Notes: generated by a model not told the origin, from the sequence alone. Positions 25,753 through 38,342 are shown, counted from the stretch's first letter. The stretch: DNA of 64,000 bases from Augochlora pura (GCF_028453695.1 NC_135774.1:7564001-7628000); one strand, 5' to 3'. Program-made: numbers and translations.

Positions 25753-26675
25753 TAACTTAAACCACTTAAAGTCAAACTCTATTCAACTGTCCAGAGGACA
25801 AGCAAAGCTGGATGCTACGCTGAAACGAAAATCACGGTATTAAAGCTATCAAGCATCTTTTTAGTAAAACTGCACTTAAATTTAATACATTTCTCTGACG
25901 TCATCTTCTATATTTCTATTATTACTTATTACTTACAATGAAATAATAACATAAATTCACAGACACCAATTCGGCGCAGTATTTTGACACACATCTAAAC
26001 TTCGAAACTTCTCCCACTTTTCTTACGTCACTCGATTATGCAATTACGTCAACTTGTAATAGAAGTGATTACACGTTAAATAAATGTTAGATAGAGAAAA
26101 AAGTATTTAGTAATGCTAAAAGGAAGTAGTAGTCCTAAAAACGAACAATTGAGTTGTAGTTGTAGAAGAAAAGTTAAGTAGCAATCCTAAAAAGAAATAA
26201 TTGAGTAGTGATTATGTAAAGAATAAATTAAGTAATATTCTGAAAAAGGAAAAATTAAGTAGTAATTACATAAAGGACAAAATAAGTAGTATTTGTAGAA
26301 AAAATATAAGTGGTAGTTTTGAAAAGAAAAAATTAAGTAATAATCTTAAAGAGAAATAATTAAGTTGTAATTATATGAAAAAAAATTACGCAGTAGTGTT
26401 AAAAAGGAAAAGTTGTGTACTAGTAGTAATGAAAAGGAAAAATTATGTATTATTAGTTATAAAAAAGGAAAATCAAGCAGTAGTCGTAGAAAAGAAAATT
26501 AAGTATAATTACCTTAAACCACTTAAATTTAAACTGTTTTCAATTGTCCAAAGAACAAGCACAGCCACACATTGCGTTGAAACGACAATTAGAGTAATAA
26601 ATATATAACTTCCTTTTTTATTAAAACTGAATATAAGTTTAATATATTTTTATGTCTTTTTCTACATTTCGAGGT
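25753..26675. repeat. Direct duplication of about 170 bp flanking a minisatellite
   Basis: Two direct copies (about 25753-25925 and 26511-26675) share TTAAACCACTTAAA, CAACTGTCC(A)GAGGACAAG, GCGTTGAAACGA-like and TTTAATACATTTCT-like blocks. They enclose the degenerate array at 26090-26510. The layout suggests tandem duplication of a unit of about 760 bp, with later divergence. Confidence 0.7.
26090..26510 (+). repeat. Degenerate minisatellite of AAAAGGAAAAATTAAGTAGTA type
   Basis: Units of roughly 25-40 bp built on AAAAAGGAAAAATTAAGTAG and TAATTATATAAAG are repeated about a dozen times with substitutions and length changes. The frame from 26375 to 26608, rich in Lys and Val, is a product of this array. 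Confidence 0.7.
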
Positions 26676-27507
26676 TTATTTCGACGTGATTTTCGTATAA
26701 ATAACCAAAGTTCCTGCATTTACCTAATATACAAGCATATTTCGTTATGCGAATGCAACAAGGATCGCAAGGAAGCGAGAAAAAGTATGCATATACTAAA
26801 AACTAGTAACTTGGAAACGTGAAATTAAACATTTTTGTCGTGAAAATGTAAAACGACGAATAATGCATTCTATCCATTGAAACGGTTTTCCAGAAAATCC
26901 AATTTGAAAATTCAGTCGATGCACGTGCATTCGCCTAAATCCCAACAAAACTCGTCCAAACGCGATTTTTTCCTAAACGAAATTCCGCACGAAAAAATAC
27001 AATTCTCGATCTTTTTACTTGTTTTCGCATGTACGATAACCGCCGACAATTACATCGCCGGGATTGTGCCAAATGCTCGCCATATGCAAGCTCCCGCGAC
27101 AAAACGAACTCGATTTCCTCGGTAACAAAACATCATACACGGAAATACTTCATACATTACTTCTCTGATCGTACCAACAGTATTGTTTTGCATTTTTCTA
27201 CCGCCGTCATTGCGCGTATCAGTTAATTCGTATTTTCGACTGTATGGAAAATCGACTGTTTCGAATATAATTGGATTTTATCTTTTGATCCCTTAAAAAC
27301 TTGGAAATCTTTATCGTGTTTTTTCGTTATATTCTTTGTTTTCTTTGGGACGCAAAAGCTTGGGGAACAAAGAGTGAACTTCTGTTAGTTTTTTTTTTAT
27401 AGCATACAATCGTTTACAAAACAAAATGTGTGATTTAAACGGCATCCTAAATATCCTAGTAACACTTAATTTCTTTCATATAGTACAATAAAAAAGAGCA
27501 TAGTTAA

Positions 27508-27748
27508 CACTTTACCGACCGGATACTCGATCGTAAACATTGTTGTATTCCTATAAATAATATTTATAAAATCTATTTTATTTATTTTATTTATTGGGAA
27601 ATTTAAGAAATTATATAATACTATATGGACTTGCAGTAGTACAATCCAGCTTCTTAGATAAAAATGCTAACGAATTAAAAAACAGTAATAGATAACAATT
27701 TGGTTAGCCTATACAAAACCGATTTACAGGCTACCAGTTGGGAAAGTG
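27508..27748. mobile_element. TTAA-flanked MITE, CACTTTACCGACCGG family
   Basis: A 241-bp element between TTAA copies (27504-27507 and 27749-27752), with left end CACTTTACCGACCGG and right end ...CCAGTTGGGAAAGTG. The interior segments GGACTTGCAGTAGTACAAT and GCTACC recur in the copy at 51747. This is a different family from the CCCTTTGC elements. Confidence 0.78.
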
Positions 27749-27863
27749 TTAAGTATTCGTGTTATTAGTGTATCAGTATTGTCGACATGTTAACCCTTTC
27801 AACTATAATATCGTATCACACTCATTAAAATCATTTCGAAGATAATCTGTTGAACCTGGATGT

Positions 27864-28162
27864 TATACAGAGTGTCCCAAATTATGTTACCTCCAAGAAA
27901 TGACAGGTTCCTGAAGTCATTTAAAGTAACTTTCTCCTTAGGGCAAATGTAATTCGCGGAATTGTTCACAAGTTATTAACAAAAAACAGTGACCAATGAA
28001 ACACGATCTTGGCTAGCGCGAGGCAGCTGAATCAATCAGCAGAAATGGGTCTCGTCAGTCTTGCGCCAATCAAACTCGTCTGTCATCGATCATTGTTTTC
28101 ATTAATACTCCTAAACAAAACCGCGGATTATATTCTTTCCCATTTCTTGGAAGTAACATTAA
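27864..28162. mobile_element. Foldback MITE copy, CAGAGTGTCCC end
   Basis: It starts TATACAGAGTGTCCCAAATT and carries both arms (GTTATTAACAAAAAACAGTG on the left; CCTAAACAAAACCGCGGATT on the right) around GGCTAGCGCGAGG. The distal right terminus has decayed. It lies in the large intron of the PDZ-PH-PH gene. Confidence 0.7.
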
Positions 28163-30205
28163 ATATTGAACCACTCCGTATATTTCGTATTAAATCGATA
28201 TGAAAATCTGCTCGGCGAGCATAAGTGAGGAGGACAGCAAACATGCATTAGTAGAATATCAGTGTGAGCCGGAAACGACCCCGGTACAGGAGGTTGCGCT
28301 TCAGTAATTGGAGGGTAAAGGTGAAGTTTGGCGTATAGTGAGCATAAATTTTCTTTTTCGCATAGAAATTTATTAGCGGACAAAGAAGTGCAAAACAACG
28401 TAGCTGTGAAAGAAAGCGTAGTGGATGGGGTTTAATTTCCGTATTAAAATAAAACCTACGTCTAAAGAGCTTTTGTATACTGAAGACTGAAAGTAACAGC
28501 GTAGAAAAATAAGAAAAAAAGGATCTCCTTCCTTCCTTCTCCCTCTATATTTATATTTGGAGCACCCGGGATAATATTATTCACATGACTTATTCATACC
28601 CTTTCTGAATGGCGGGTGTCTATAAGGCTTCGCCGAAGTTCTTTTGCTCTGCAAACAAAAATTTCAGCGTTACGCTGTGAACATAAACATTCGATATAAA
28701 CGACATGTAAAATCTTATCAATACTTTGGTTTTAATTAATTACATCGTGGTGTTTCACATTTAATTTTTTTATGCTCTCCGATAAAAAAGAATTATTGGA
28801 TCGTTTGTCATAGAATATTAGAACACAGCTATGTTTTAAATGATACACAATTTCTTTTGGAATAAAAAGTAAGTAATATACTGCAGGCATTTCGTGTCTA
28901 TATTTATTTAAATGCAGCAATAATTTGATAAATATCCAACTATAGATTTGTTGATTAGAAACATGGGCGTTCCTCGAAAAATACTCTTTTTCATTTTATT
29001 AAATCTTCAGAATTAATTGACTTGGCGCTATATGGAAATGAATTTCTCAAACTTGTCGATAATTAATTATAAATATTTACTGAATAAGAAATATGAACAG
29101 TGAAAGGGGAAAAAGTTATTTCTGTAGAATGTACCCCTGCTGCTTCGTATAAAAATGCAAGATTATGGAAGATATTAAAAATCATTTAGAACGTATGGAC
29201 AAAATAATTATAACTTGTTGTGTATATATATTTCTTTGTATAGGTAACTTTAAACAATTTCTTCATAATTCATCTATAACGAGCAAGTATTATTATATTA
29301 CTATATGTTTAAAATATAATATTATATGCATATATCTTTGTTAGATACTTTCCATCAAAAGGAAACTCAACAAATGAAACAGGATTTTTTATTATTACGC
29401 TATTTATTATTGACATTCAAATTAATGCACATTTCGACGTCATTTGATTCTTCATTAACAATAACCTTCAGTCAACATTATTTCGAAATGTATTGCAATG
29501 GTAATACAGTTTTATTAATGAAACAAAACATTGAAACCAAACATATCAAAACATAATTTTGCTAAAAGCCCGTTGATTGCTTAGAACCCCTCAATTTGTT
29601 TTTGGCAATGCGCCACTTTAATTCAGTTCACATCGAGAGAGGGAGAAAGAGACCATAACTGTTCATAATCAATATGAAAAAGCTCGTTACATAACATTTA
29701 CTATTTTCACGTAAATTTTTCTCGTTATAATAATTATTATGTGAAAGTTGAGTATCTTGCAATTAACGAAGATAATTTTTATTTTGCAACAAAATCCGAA
29801 GTTTCTCTATAAGAACTATTTAAATTCCACTTTGGTCACTTATAATAATTATACAGGGAGCCGTGACTTTATTAACGATTTATTATCGAAAACACTGATA
29901 TTTAATTCATATATTGATTTGGTTCACTAAAATTATTCAAACAACCCTTACTCTTGGTCTTTGCATAAAATTCAGCTTACGGTAATGTTTCAGTTCGTTT
30001 CAATTCCCATCATACATCATTCAGCTGCGAAACGTTTGTCTACCCGGTATAAAGGTGGCGTCGTGATCATCTCTGGAAATCGATAGGCGAAAGCAAATAC
30101 ATATTTACGCTATAGGCTGGAACGCATCCCTGCTTTTATTGACTGTAGCCGAACTTTCAACATTCAAGATATTGATCAAAGACGCAAGAGGGGTTGGGGA
30201 GGGAA

Positions 30206-30237
<32 letters not shown>
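30206..30237 (+). repeat. Poly-G run (32 G)
   Basis: 32 uninterrupted G, preceded by GGGGTTGGGGAGGGAA. The purine-rich G tract could form quadruplex or triplex structures. It produces a poly-Gly stretch in one frame, which is not evidence of a gene. Confidence 0.95.
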
Positions 30238-30240
<3 letters not shown>

Positions 30241-30799
30241 AGGAGAGAGAATTTCTTTCAACCGGGAAGTTGGTGGGAGTTCCCGCATGTCGACTCTTTT
30301 GTTGACTCCCCGGGCCCCGCCATTCACATGCGAATATCCAAGGATGTAACGAAATGCGGAAACTTGCGCGTCGTTCCGCCGATTTCAGAAAATAAGATTT
30401 GTTTTAAATTCCCGAAGTTCGGTGATATAGTTACGCGAGTTGTTCAACGTGCAGATTTCCTTTTCGCAGTTACAAAGTTCTCGAGAATCGCGTGATCGGG
30501 CCAAAGAAGTGGCACAAGCACTGATTAGGCCGATCATTTTAGACCATGCATCGAAATAACCAGAGAGCTTCCATCAGGAATGGAAAAAGTTTCGTTAATG
30601 GATCCTACTTATAAAAGTACACAGAAAACTTTCAAAAAAATAATTGTTGTCCTTGAGGAGGATACATACATAAGAAGAAATTATTGAAAATAAAAACGTT
30701 TAGTCAAATAGAATTTATAAGATGTAAGAACTTACTTATTTTATCATTAACGTCTTCAGTACTTAATTTAATTATTTCTATTACAACAATAACAACATT

Positions 30800-31200
30800 A
30801 TTTCATAATTAAATATATCAAGATTATTCGATTATATCTTTTCTCGAACAAATCATATATTAATTACTTTATCTCTATTATTATTACTACTAATAGTATG
30901 ATTAACATTTACATTTTCCTATTGTATAATTAATAGAGATCATACATTTTCACATTCATTACTTCCCAATACTGCCTCGAATTAATAATTCTGATAATTA
31001 TAATTTGCTAATATGTCAGCAGGACATTTATTAGTATTCCTTTTAGGATCTATAATAAATATTTCAATCACTATATCATTTCGAAAATAATTAACATTAT
31101 TATTTTGAAATTAAATTAATAATTCGTGGATTGTCAGAGTTGATGACTTAATCACATGTATTTTTAATTTTATTCGTAATTTTATTAGTAAGTCATTACA
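30800..31200 (+). pseudogene. ATP6: Nuclear copy of mitochondrial ATP6 (NUMT), degenerate
   Basis: Read with the invertebrate mitochondrial code, the + strand from 30821 gives RLFDYIFSRTNHMLITLSLL, which matches the ATP6 segment of pattern GLFPYIFTSTSHL-LTLSL. It then gives FSHSLLPNTAS (family pattern H-x-VPQGTP) and, in the same frame at 31007, ANMSAGHLLVFLLGS, the family's RLTANMIAGHLL...LLG motif. A shifted frame near 31150 gives SHVFLILFVILLVSHYMN, like the ATP6 C-terminus. Stops, a short deletion before ANMSAGHLL and a frameshift show it is dead DNA. ATP6 is normally the proton-channel subunit of mitochondrial ATP synthase; this copy lies inside a nuclear intron. Confidence 0.85.
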
Positions 31201-31244
31201 TGAATTTTACATTATACTATTATACATTATATAGATTATACTAT

Positions 31245-31485
31245 TTAACCAAGCATTGATATTGACCGAATTTAACAACCAAAAAATACAACATTTAATC
31301 AAAGTGACATTCCACTATTAAATTCAATTGTTCTTATTCCTTCTGACTTAATTATTACACGAATGTCATCAGTGAATTATTAATAATGAAAAAATTCTAT
31401 TAGTAATCGATGGAATTTAATGAAACGAATATTCTTTTTGTTCATGGTTATATTATGCTTTTACTATAAAAAAATCTGAAACATC
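31245..31485 (+). pseudogene. COX3: Nuclear copy of mitochondrial COX3 (NUMT), degenerate
   Basis: Immediately after the ATP6 remnant, one frame (codon positions 31252, 31306 and 31420 all in phase) reads PSIDIDRI, then QPKNTTFNQSDIPLLNSIVL, which matches the COX3 stretch SPNIEIGMMWPPKG...FNPFQIPLLNTIILLSSG. It continues through WNLMKRIFFLFMVMLCFYYK, like the next transmembrane segment. In animal mitochondria COX3 follows ATP6, so order and strand are conserved. About the first half of COX3 is missing, so the insertion was deleted or rearranged. Internal stops rule out function. Confidence 0.8.
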
Positions 31486-32613
31486 AACTGTCAAGTCAAA
31501 AGCTATAGAAGTGTAGAATAACGATATAATATAATACATAAATAACTAAAATAAATTAAATAAACAAATTTTTTTATAATCACTACAATTTTTATACTTT
31601 TAAATTATACTTAAACTAAACTCTTGTACTGTATATTTAATGTACTAGGTTTGCTAACATAAATCGTTTAACACTTTGTTTTTTAATTAGGTACACAGAT
31701 GTGGAAACGAAATTTTACAAAGGAAAAGCAATTTATATTATACAACTCAATGTTTCAATTTGAATTTGGTTAAATAAAATGCTTTAGTTTCATGAAATTG
31801 TTGAGATTATTGGCGTAACAGTTGTTATGTTAATAATGTAAAAGTAACATAATGCAGATTAATGCGTTATATTTTTAGTAGAGAAACTGAATTCATTTGC
31901 AGAAAATACACTGTGATTCACTAGGACGAACATAGTTGGTTCCCAAACTCCGATCGTTATATAGCAGCTTTTCGCTCTAGCATACACGTACAATAACTTC
32001 GATCACCTTGGCCATCATCGTTATTTTTAGAGACACGAAAAAACTTTATTCATAAAAGTTCCACGATACAAACGAAGCCATGACATGGCAGTAATAATTT
32101 GATCTGGGTGAAGGATTTTCAAAGGATTTTTATCGTTTGTGTATCTAAAAATATCATAATATACCTAGCTAGATCAATGAACCAAAAATGATATTATAAT
32201 TTAATAATAATAACATTTAATATTTAGTAATAAAAATTTAATGCTTAATAATAAATATTAAAGCGTTAAACTGATTTCTATATTTCTATTTTCTACATAA
32301 TGATCATAAATAAATGTGTAATATCTTGTATTTGAAAAAAAACTATAGCCTCAAAATTTTCGAAAATCTTTTGCATACAAAAATATCGTTATCGCTGATT
32401 TATATTATTGAAAATGTGAGCTGTGTCGTTTCAGAAAGTATAATGTGTAACGTAAAGCTACAGTTTGTTGAATAACAGCATACTATAGCAAAATAGTAAT
32501 ATTATTGTACAAAAGTATGCTAGTGAGCGTTTGCAATAGCTTATACAAATTTAAAATATGTAAACAATATTTCCTTAAGATGATTTATAAAAAACGACTC
32601 GTAGAGAGAAACA

Positions 32614-32684
32614 AATTATTATTGCTATTATTATTATTACTTATAATATTAATTATAATAATTATTATTATTGTTATTATATTT
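32614..32684 (+). repeat. (ATT)n microsatellite, imperfect
   Basis: An imperfect ATT/TTA trinucleotide run of about 70 bp with TAATAT interruptions in the large intron. Confidence 0.85.
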
Positions 32685-33255
32685 TAAATAAAAAGTCCTC
32701 GGTATTTAAACTGATATTGAATGATTCAATTTAAAAATAAAGTCTGTGAAGTTCAGCTTCTCGGAAATATTTTTATACCGTATAAGAAGCATTGTTTTAA
32801 AAATTCTATTTTAAATGTCTCTATCTAGACATTACAAAATTCTATTCCTAACGAAAATCGATTTGAAGAATGGAGCTTCCTAAACTACCCGACCAAAGTT
32901 TCTCACAGCAGTTTTGGACATTGCAACATCTTGTCTTTTCTGATAATAGTAGCTCGTTGTTTAGATTGTCAGAATTCAATTGTTCACGTGTATAGACATC
33001 CGGGCAGCTTCTCTTAAATACTTGGGTCTAAATTCAGCTAACCCAGATCTTTCGTTCTTACTTGAAGTCAGTTTTCCATTGCCTAGCTTGGCTCGCATAT
33101 CGTATAAACTGATGTGCCATGCACCATGCGATCCAATAAATTTAGATCTGTTGAACGAGACGTTATTGCTGGAATACATCGACGTAAAGGATCTTTTATT
33201 ATGTCTCAGCTCACTCGAATCTGTAGAAGTTCTTTGTCTTCCGCTATAGCGGATG

Positions 33256-33620
33256 TATACAGGCTGTCCCAAAATTGTTATCTCCGGGAAATGACAGATT
33301 CCTGAGATCATTTGAAGAAACTTTTTTCTTAGTGCAAATGTCATCCGCGGCTTTGTCTATAAGTTATTAATGAAGAACAGTGACCAATGAGAGGCAAACT
33401 CGGCTGGCACGAAGCGGCCGAACCAATGAACTGAACTAGGCTTCGACTACTAAATGATTCGCCTCGCGCTAGCCGAGCTCCCGTCTTATTGGTCACGGTT
33501 TTTCGTTAATAACTCATAAACATTGCTGTGGGTCACATTGGCGCTGAGAAAAATATTACATCGAATAACTTCAGGAACTCCTCAATTCACAGAAGTAACA
33601 ATTTTTGAACACCCTGTATA
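33256..33620. mobile_element. Complete foldback MITE, reference copy of its family
   Basis: A 365-bp copy bounded by TATACAGGCTGTCCC and its inverted counterpart ACACCCTGTATA. Nearly the whole element is one imperfect inverted repeat. The left half (TCCGGGAAATGACAG, AGATCATTTGAAG, ATCCGCGGC, GTGACCAATGAGAGG, CTCGGCTGGC) has its reverse complement in the right half. The TA at each end fits a Tc1/mariner-type target. Short open frames on both strands are by-products of the hairpin. Confidence 0.85.
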
Positions 33621-34390
33621 TTAACTGTCTCCACAGATATAAATAACTTGCAACAAAATTGGAGCTTACATTAGACATACGAGGTTATAAATAAAAAAAT
33701 TTACATTCTATTGTACTCATCACGAGTATTAACTTTGCAAAATTTATATTTACGTTTTCTGTAGAAAAAGAGCATTATTTATGTAAATAAGAAGGATGTT
33801 TTTAATTTTAATCGAAAAATTAAAGACAACTCTTGCAGCTAGTTATAATTATTTCGATATCTACTAAATCGTGTGCGTAAAATTTGATTTTGATGGACTC
33901 CGATACATAATTTAGCGACACCCGGTGGATACACTTCGTATGTCTTTATTCTGGTATTGACTTCTAGATGAAAACGTTTTATGCACTTAAAAGGAGGTGT
34001 ATTTTTAAACCGATGTTCATTGACACGTTCAGCGTCGTGTGCACCGTTATTGGCACAGAAATTTTCGTGAAGGGACTTTTTGAAAGACACGTCGACCATA
34101 TGTGATGTATAATGGTGTTTGACTAAAAAATGAGCGGAAATCTAAACACGTGATAATCAAAGTTACGTCATATAACATTGGAACGTGTAAATCTCTTAAA
34201 ACGACTGATGTGTGACTATATGTTTTAATTAAATATTTACAGAAAGGTACAGATTGACAATAATTATAAATTTCTTAATAATTCGAATATTACGATTTCT
34301 TATAAAAAAAAGTCTGTATTAGTTCGCATTTTACCTTTTTCGCAAGTCTAGCAATAATTATAGTTATTCTTTTTATATTGGAATTATACT

Positions 34391-34500
34391 TATATTATTA
34401 GAAAAAGTTAAATTTCTATTATTAGAAAAAGTTAAACTTCTATTATTAGAAAAAGTTAAACTTCTATTATTAGTAACAATTAAACTTCAATTATTACTAA
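34391..34500 (+). repeat. 24-bp minisatellite, about 4.5 copies
   Basis: TATTATTAGAAAAAGTTAAA and the following WYTTC recur at 24-25 bp intervals; later copies change to TATTAGTAACAATTAAAC. The first three units are nearly identical. Confidence 0.85.
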
Positions 34501-37500
34501 CAATACTCATACTTATATTATTATGATGATTAATGTTGTATTTGAATGTAACAAATTTCAATCAACTTTTTTAATACTAATCGGTAGTGCAGCTTTCGTT
34601 TGGTATTAAATTGTAAGATACTCTTTTCCGGGAATATTATCATTGTCTGAATCAATTAATAAGCTATACTTTTATCACTTTCATAAATACTTGGCACGAG
34701 GGATAAATTATAATTAAAATAACTCTATAAAGAAAACTCAGAATTTCATGATTTTAAAACATTTCAGTGAACGCACTAATTATGCTGCAAAATATAAAAC
34801 TTTTTACAATTATCAATAAAGATCATGTCACCGAATTCTATGAATCCGGAGAAGATGCTATTTCAAATACCTCAAACACAAAGTGTTAGTGATGAAAATT
34901 TTAAACGACAATATCTCATCTGAAAAAATTATAAATTCATAATGTCACGACAATATTGGCCTTTTGAAAATTTAATAAATACTGTTCGAATACATGCACA
35001 CAGATATTTGTGCACATTTTAACAAATGAAATATCGTATCGCCGTAATAATAATGGTAATGATTAACTCGTAAATATCAGGGTTATTAAAAATAGATTCA
35101 GCGTTTTCCCTTATAAGCGCGGCTTTATATTAAATCATTTCTGAACTGAATTAAATGTTTCATAAAGAAAGAAGATACAGTGAACGAAAAAATTTTAATT
35201 AAAATTGCTGTTGGCGAAACATATGGTGATTTATAGGAGCAAAAATATTAATATTATAAATATTAATTAATTAAAAATTAATTATAAATAATAATATTTC
35301 GCAGCATTGAAATTTAACTTCTACAAGTTAAGGTATACTAGAGAAAACGCTTTAGAAAACAATACCTCTTTTAATTTGTTCATTAATTAGGGTATCAGAA
35401 ACATACCAGACACAGTTTCAAAGCGGATCTTGAAAAGTTTCTGAGACAACGCGACCGTAAATACAAATCTGTCGCTTCCAGTTGCAGAATTTACATCTTT
35501 GAAACTTCGAACATAATTCTTTAAAACCGTTGTCTTTTAATTGGACGTCCTAAATGGTTCAGTCAGTTCATTTTTATCGAATTCGCGTGAAGCTTTTAGT
35601 AGATACCTCTGATAAAGTCACCTACTTTCGAAAGTTATTTTAAGTCCTGTATAATTTTCAATCTTCAACTCCTTGCACTACGATTTATTTTACAGCTACG
35701 TGGATTAACATTTTTTTGTTACTAATAATTTTCTACGACAGACGAAAGATTATGTTAACAGATTATGTTATGACTATGTCTGACAAAATATTGTAAGGCT
35801 AGGGGTTGTTATTAAGTGGTTAATACATTTTCTTCAGAAGCTTGTCAGTCTTAAAAAATTAATGTTTACTGTAATGTTAATCAAGAGAATATTAAAATTT
35901 TTTATTTCACAGTTTTGCATGCGTTGTAAATTGAAACAATCATGTGTTAAAATTTACAAATTTTAGAATATTTAAAATTTAACATAAAATAAAACTATAA
36001 TGATGTAACCGAGGATTTTTATGCAAAATAAAAGTTGTACACATCAATTACTAAATGTAAAAGCCAAATAAAATTTCATTTCTTATAATAACTTTAGTAA
36101 ATTAAAATTAGTGCTTCAACATTTTTAATTTCATTGAATCTTTGCTGAGTCGCCTTAAATTTGACACGCCCATTTTTACCATAAATGCATAAAATCTGCA
36201 GTCTACTAATAATTTAGAACTGGGCTCGGAATTAACGAACACACAACATGACGATCACGAGGGCTATGGCCCCCCCAGTTCCATCGGATTTGAGTATCGA
36301 CTATTTTTACTCTTGTTATCTTACAACGAGACTGCGGATCATTATGCAAAATAGAAATTTTACAAAACGATAAACATGAATTAAAAAAAGGTTATTTAAT
36401 TTATTTAATAATTTTGATGAAACGAATAGCGTAACAGTATACCTAAATTCGTCTCGTCTTCGCAATTATATACTTGAACTATGCATTTTTGCCATAAATA
36501 CATAAAATCCGCGATCTACTCATGACGTGAGTACTTGAAAAGTAGAAAAAACTTATAAGTTTTTAGAATCGGTTTAGAGTCGCACAATAAAATTTTCAGA
36601 ATGCACATAATACATTTAACATATACGCAGACGACTAACTTTGAAGAAACAAGTCAATTATGCCGGACATATCTTTCATTTAAACTGTCCAAAATGACAT
36701 TTCTTATACTATCGGAGAGGAACATGACTAAAATAAAAATTTTAGAAGTAAACAATTAATGTCATAAAAAATTGTACAATCAAAACTATCTCTCAGAACT
36801 TTCTTTCGCACTCGTTAATCGACATTTAATCCCAGCACACAATTCACGATCGAACAATCCCACGCAACATCGACAAGTATAGTATAAAATCGCCGCAGCG
36901 TAAAAGTGTCTCGTGTGTTCGTATATATTAAGTAAACAACCCCTGTAGGATCAGGAGTTGTTAAGGATCTCTTACATAAAACAGTAGTCAGTCGTTACGT
37001 GGAAGCACTCGAATACACGTACGTACGTTAACGTACGAACAAAAAGTTGTTGCTGGAAAATGTTGAATAGAAGGGCAGCAAATTGAATTAAACGTTTTAT
37101 TTTTGTTTCGCATCAATTAATTATATATATAACATATGTACAGTCACTTTATGAATGACACACGCGTTCTAAGGTCTTTTTAACTCTACTTCGCTTCGCA
37201 CAAATATTTAAATGGGATATCCACTTTCATTGTATCATTCTTATTCGACTAATTGCTTTTGATTTTATTGCAGTATTAATATAGTAGTAAGATTATAACA
37301 TATAAATTTTATTCTAACTATTTTACTACACAAATTTTATCACACAAATGATCGAAATCAAAAAGTGGACAGCATCAAAGTAACAACGAAGATTCATGTG
37401 TTCGATACATAGTCGTGAATGACGTAGTGATATTTAATTGATTTTATTTATATTTATCATAGTTCTATGATACATATTCTCGTTTGAGCAAATTAAAATC

Positions 37501-37990
37501 CAACACAAATGCCTTGAAATAAAGACATTTTAGTGTAATTAACGCTCTTATTCTTTCAATACTAAATTTCATTTAATTAATATATATTTATACTAAACTA
37601 GATTGTCGTTGATTAATATATTTACACTATGTCAAGCGCCTCGTGTTCACACTCGTCGGCTACTCGTCTCTTACTAGCCTCCTAGATCGCCTGATCGGCC
37701 GATTCGTTGTCACCATTGTTGCCGTTCTTCCCTCAGCAGTGTTGCCACTATTTATATACAATTCTCCGTATATTCTCAAATTTTCATAGTATTTTTTAAT
37801 CCGCAGTTTGACGATCTTTTCTCATTAGCTCTTCTTGCATTTTGCAAGCCTTAACGACATTTTCTACACTCCAGTTTATTTAATTTGCATCTTAATTAAC
37901 TTACTTACTTCCCAGCTACACCTTCTTTAACCAGTTTGGCATTTATTTAAGACTATTATTTCAAGATCGATTGTTTAATGATTTGATTAA
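34500..37990. other. Intronic AT-rich DNA before the piggyBac element
   Basis: This part of the large intron shows no coding signal. It holds a short palindromic ACGTACGTACGTTAACGTAC run near 37018 and two copies of a CCATAAATRCATAAAATCYG segment (36179 and 36492). Confidence 0.4.
36329..36390. repeat. Fragment of the 0.8-kb repeat
   Basis: GACTGCGGATCATTATGCAA and the following AATAGAAATTTTAC resemble copy D at about 3753. Only this short piece is recognisable. Confidence 0.35.
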
Positions 37991-38015
37991 TTATTTAACC
38001 TCTTCCCGTACTTTA

Positions 38016-38211
38016 GCGAGTCAGACTCGCGATGAAGATTTTTGCCCAAACATGAATATCGTGAGTCAGACTAACGAACAGTTACTTGGGCCAACATAAA
38101 CATCGCGAGTCAGACTCGCAAACAGATACTGGGGCCAAACATAAATATCGCGAGGCTGAGTCGCGAACACATACTTGGGCCAAACGTAAACATAACAAGC
38201 CGAGCTCGCGG
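38016..38211 (+). repeat. Five 45-bp palindromic subterminal repeats in the piggyBac left end
   Basis: A motif GCGAGTCAGACTCGC (7-bp arms, one-base centre) occurs perfectly at 38016 and 38105 and in degenerate form at 38061, 38150 and about 38197. The spacing is 44-47 bp. Each unit also carries a TTGGGCCAAACATAAA-like stretch. The array lies between the left terminal repeat and the transposase start. Subterminal iterons of this kind usually bind the transposase in other transposons; that role here is an inference. Confidence 0.88.
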
Positions 38212-38342
38212 ACTGATTTTTTGCCCGTTACGCTCGTGACTGAATGTTAGTTCCTCTCAGTACCTCAGAACAGTTAGTCACGATTCTTGTCGTTGCTATT
38301 ACGAAGCAGTTCAATTATTAAAATTTAAGAAACCCCTTCAAA

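Noticed and set aside
30139..30495. A 118-codon frame containing poly-Gly.
   Set aside because: It spans a 32-G homopolymer. The rest has no domain and the frame would shift with every change in tract length.
32976..33344. A 122-codon minus-strand frame and overlapping plus-strand frames.
   Set aside because: They partly overlap the left arm of the foldback MITE at 33256 and have no recognisable domain.
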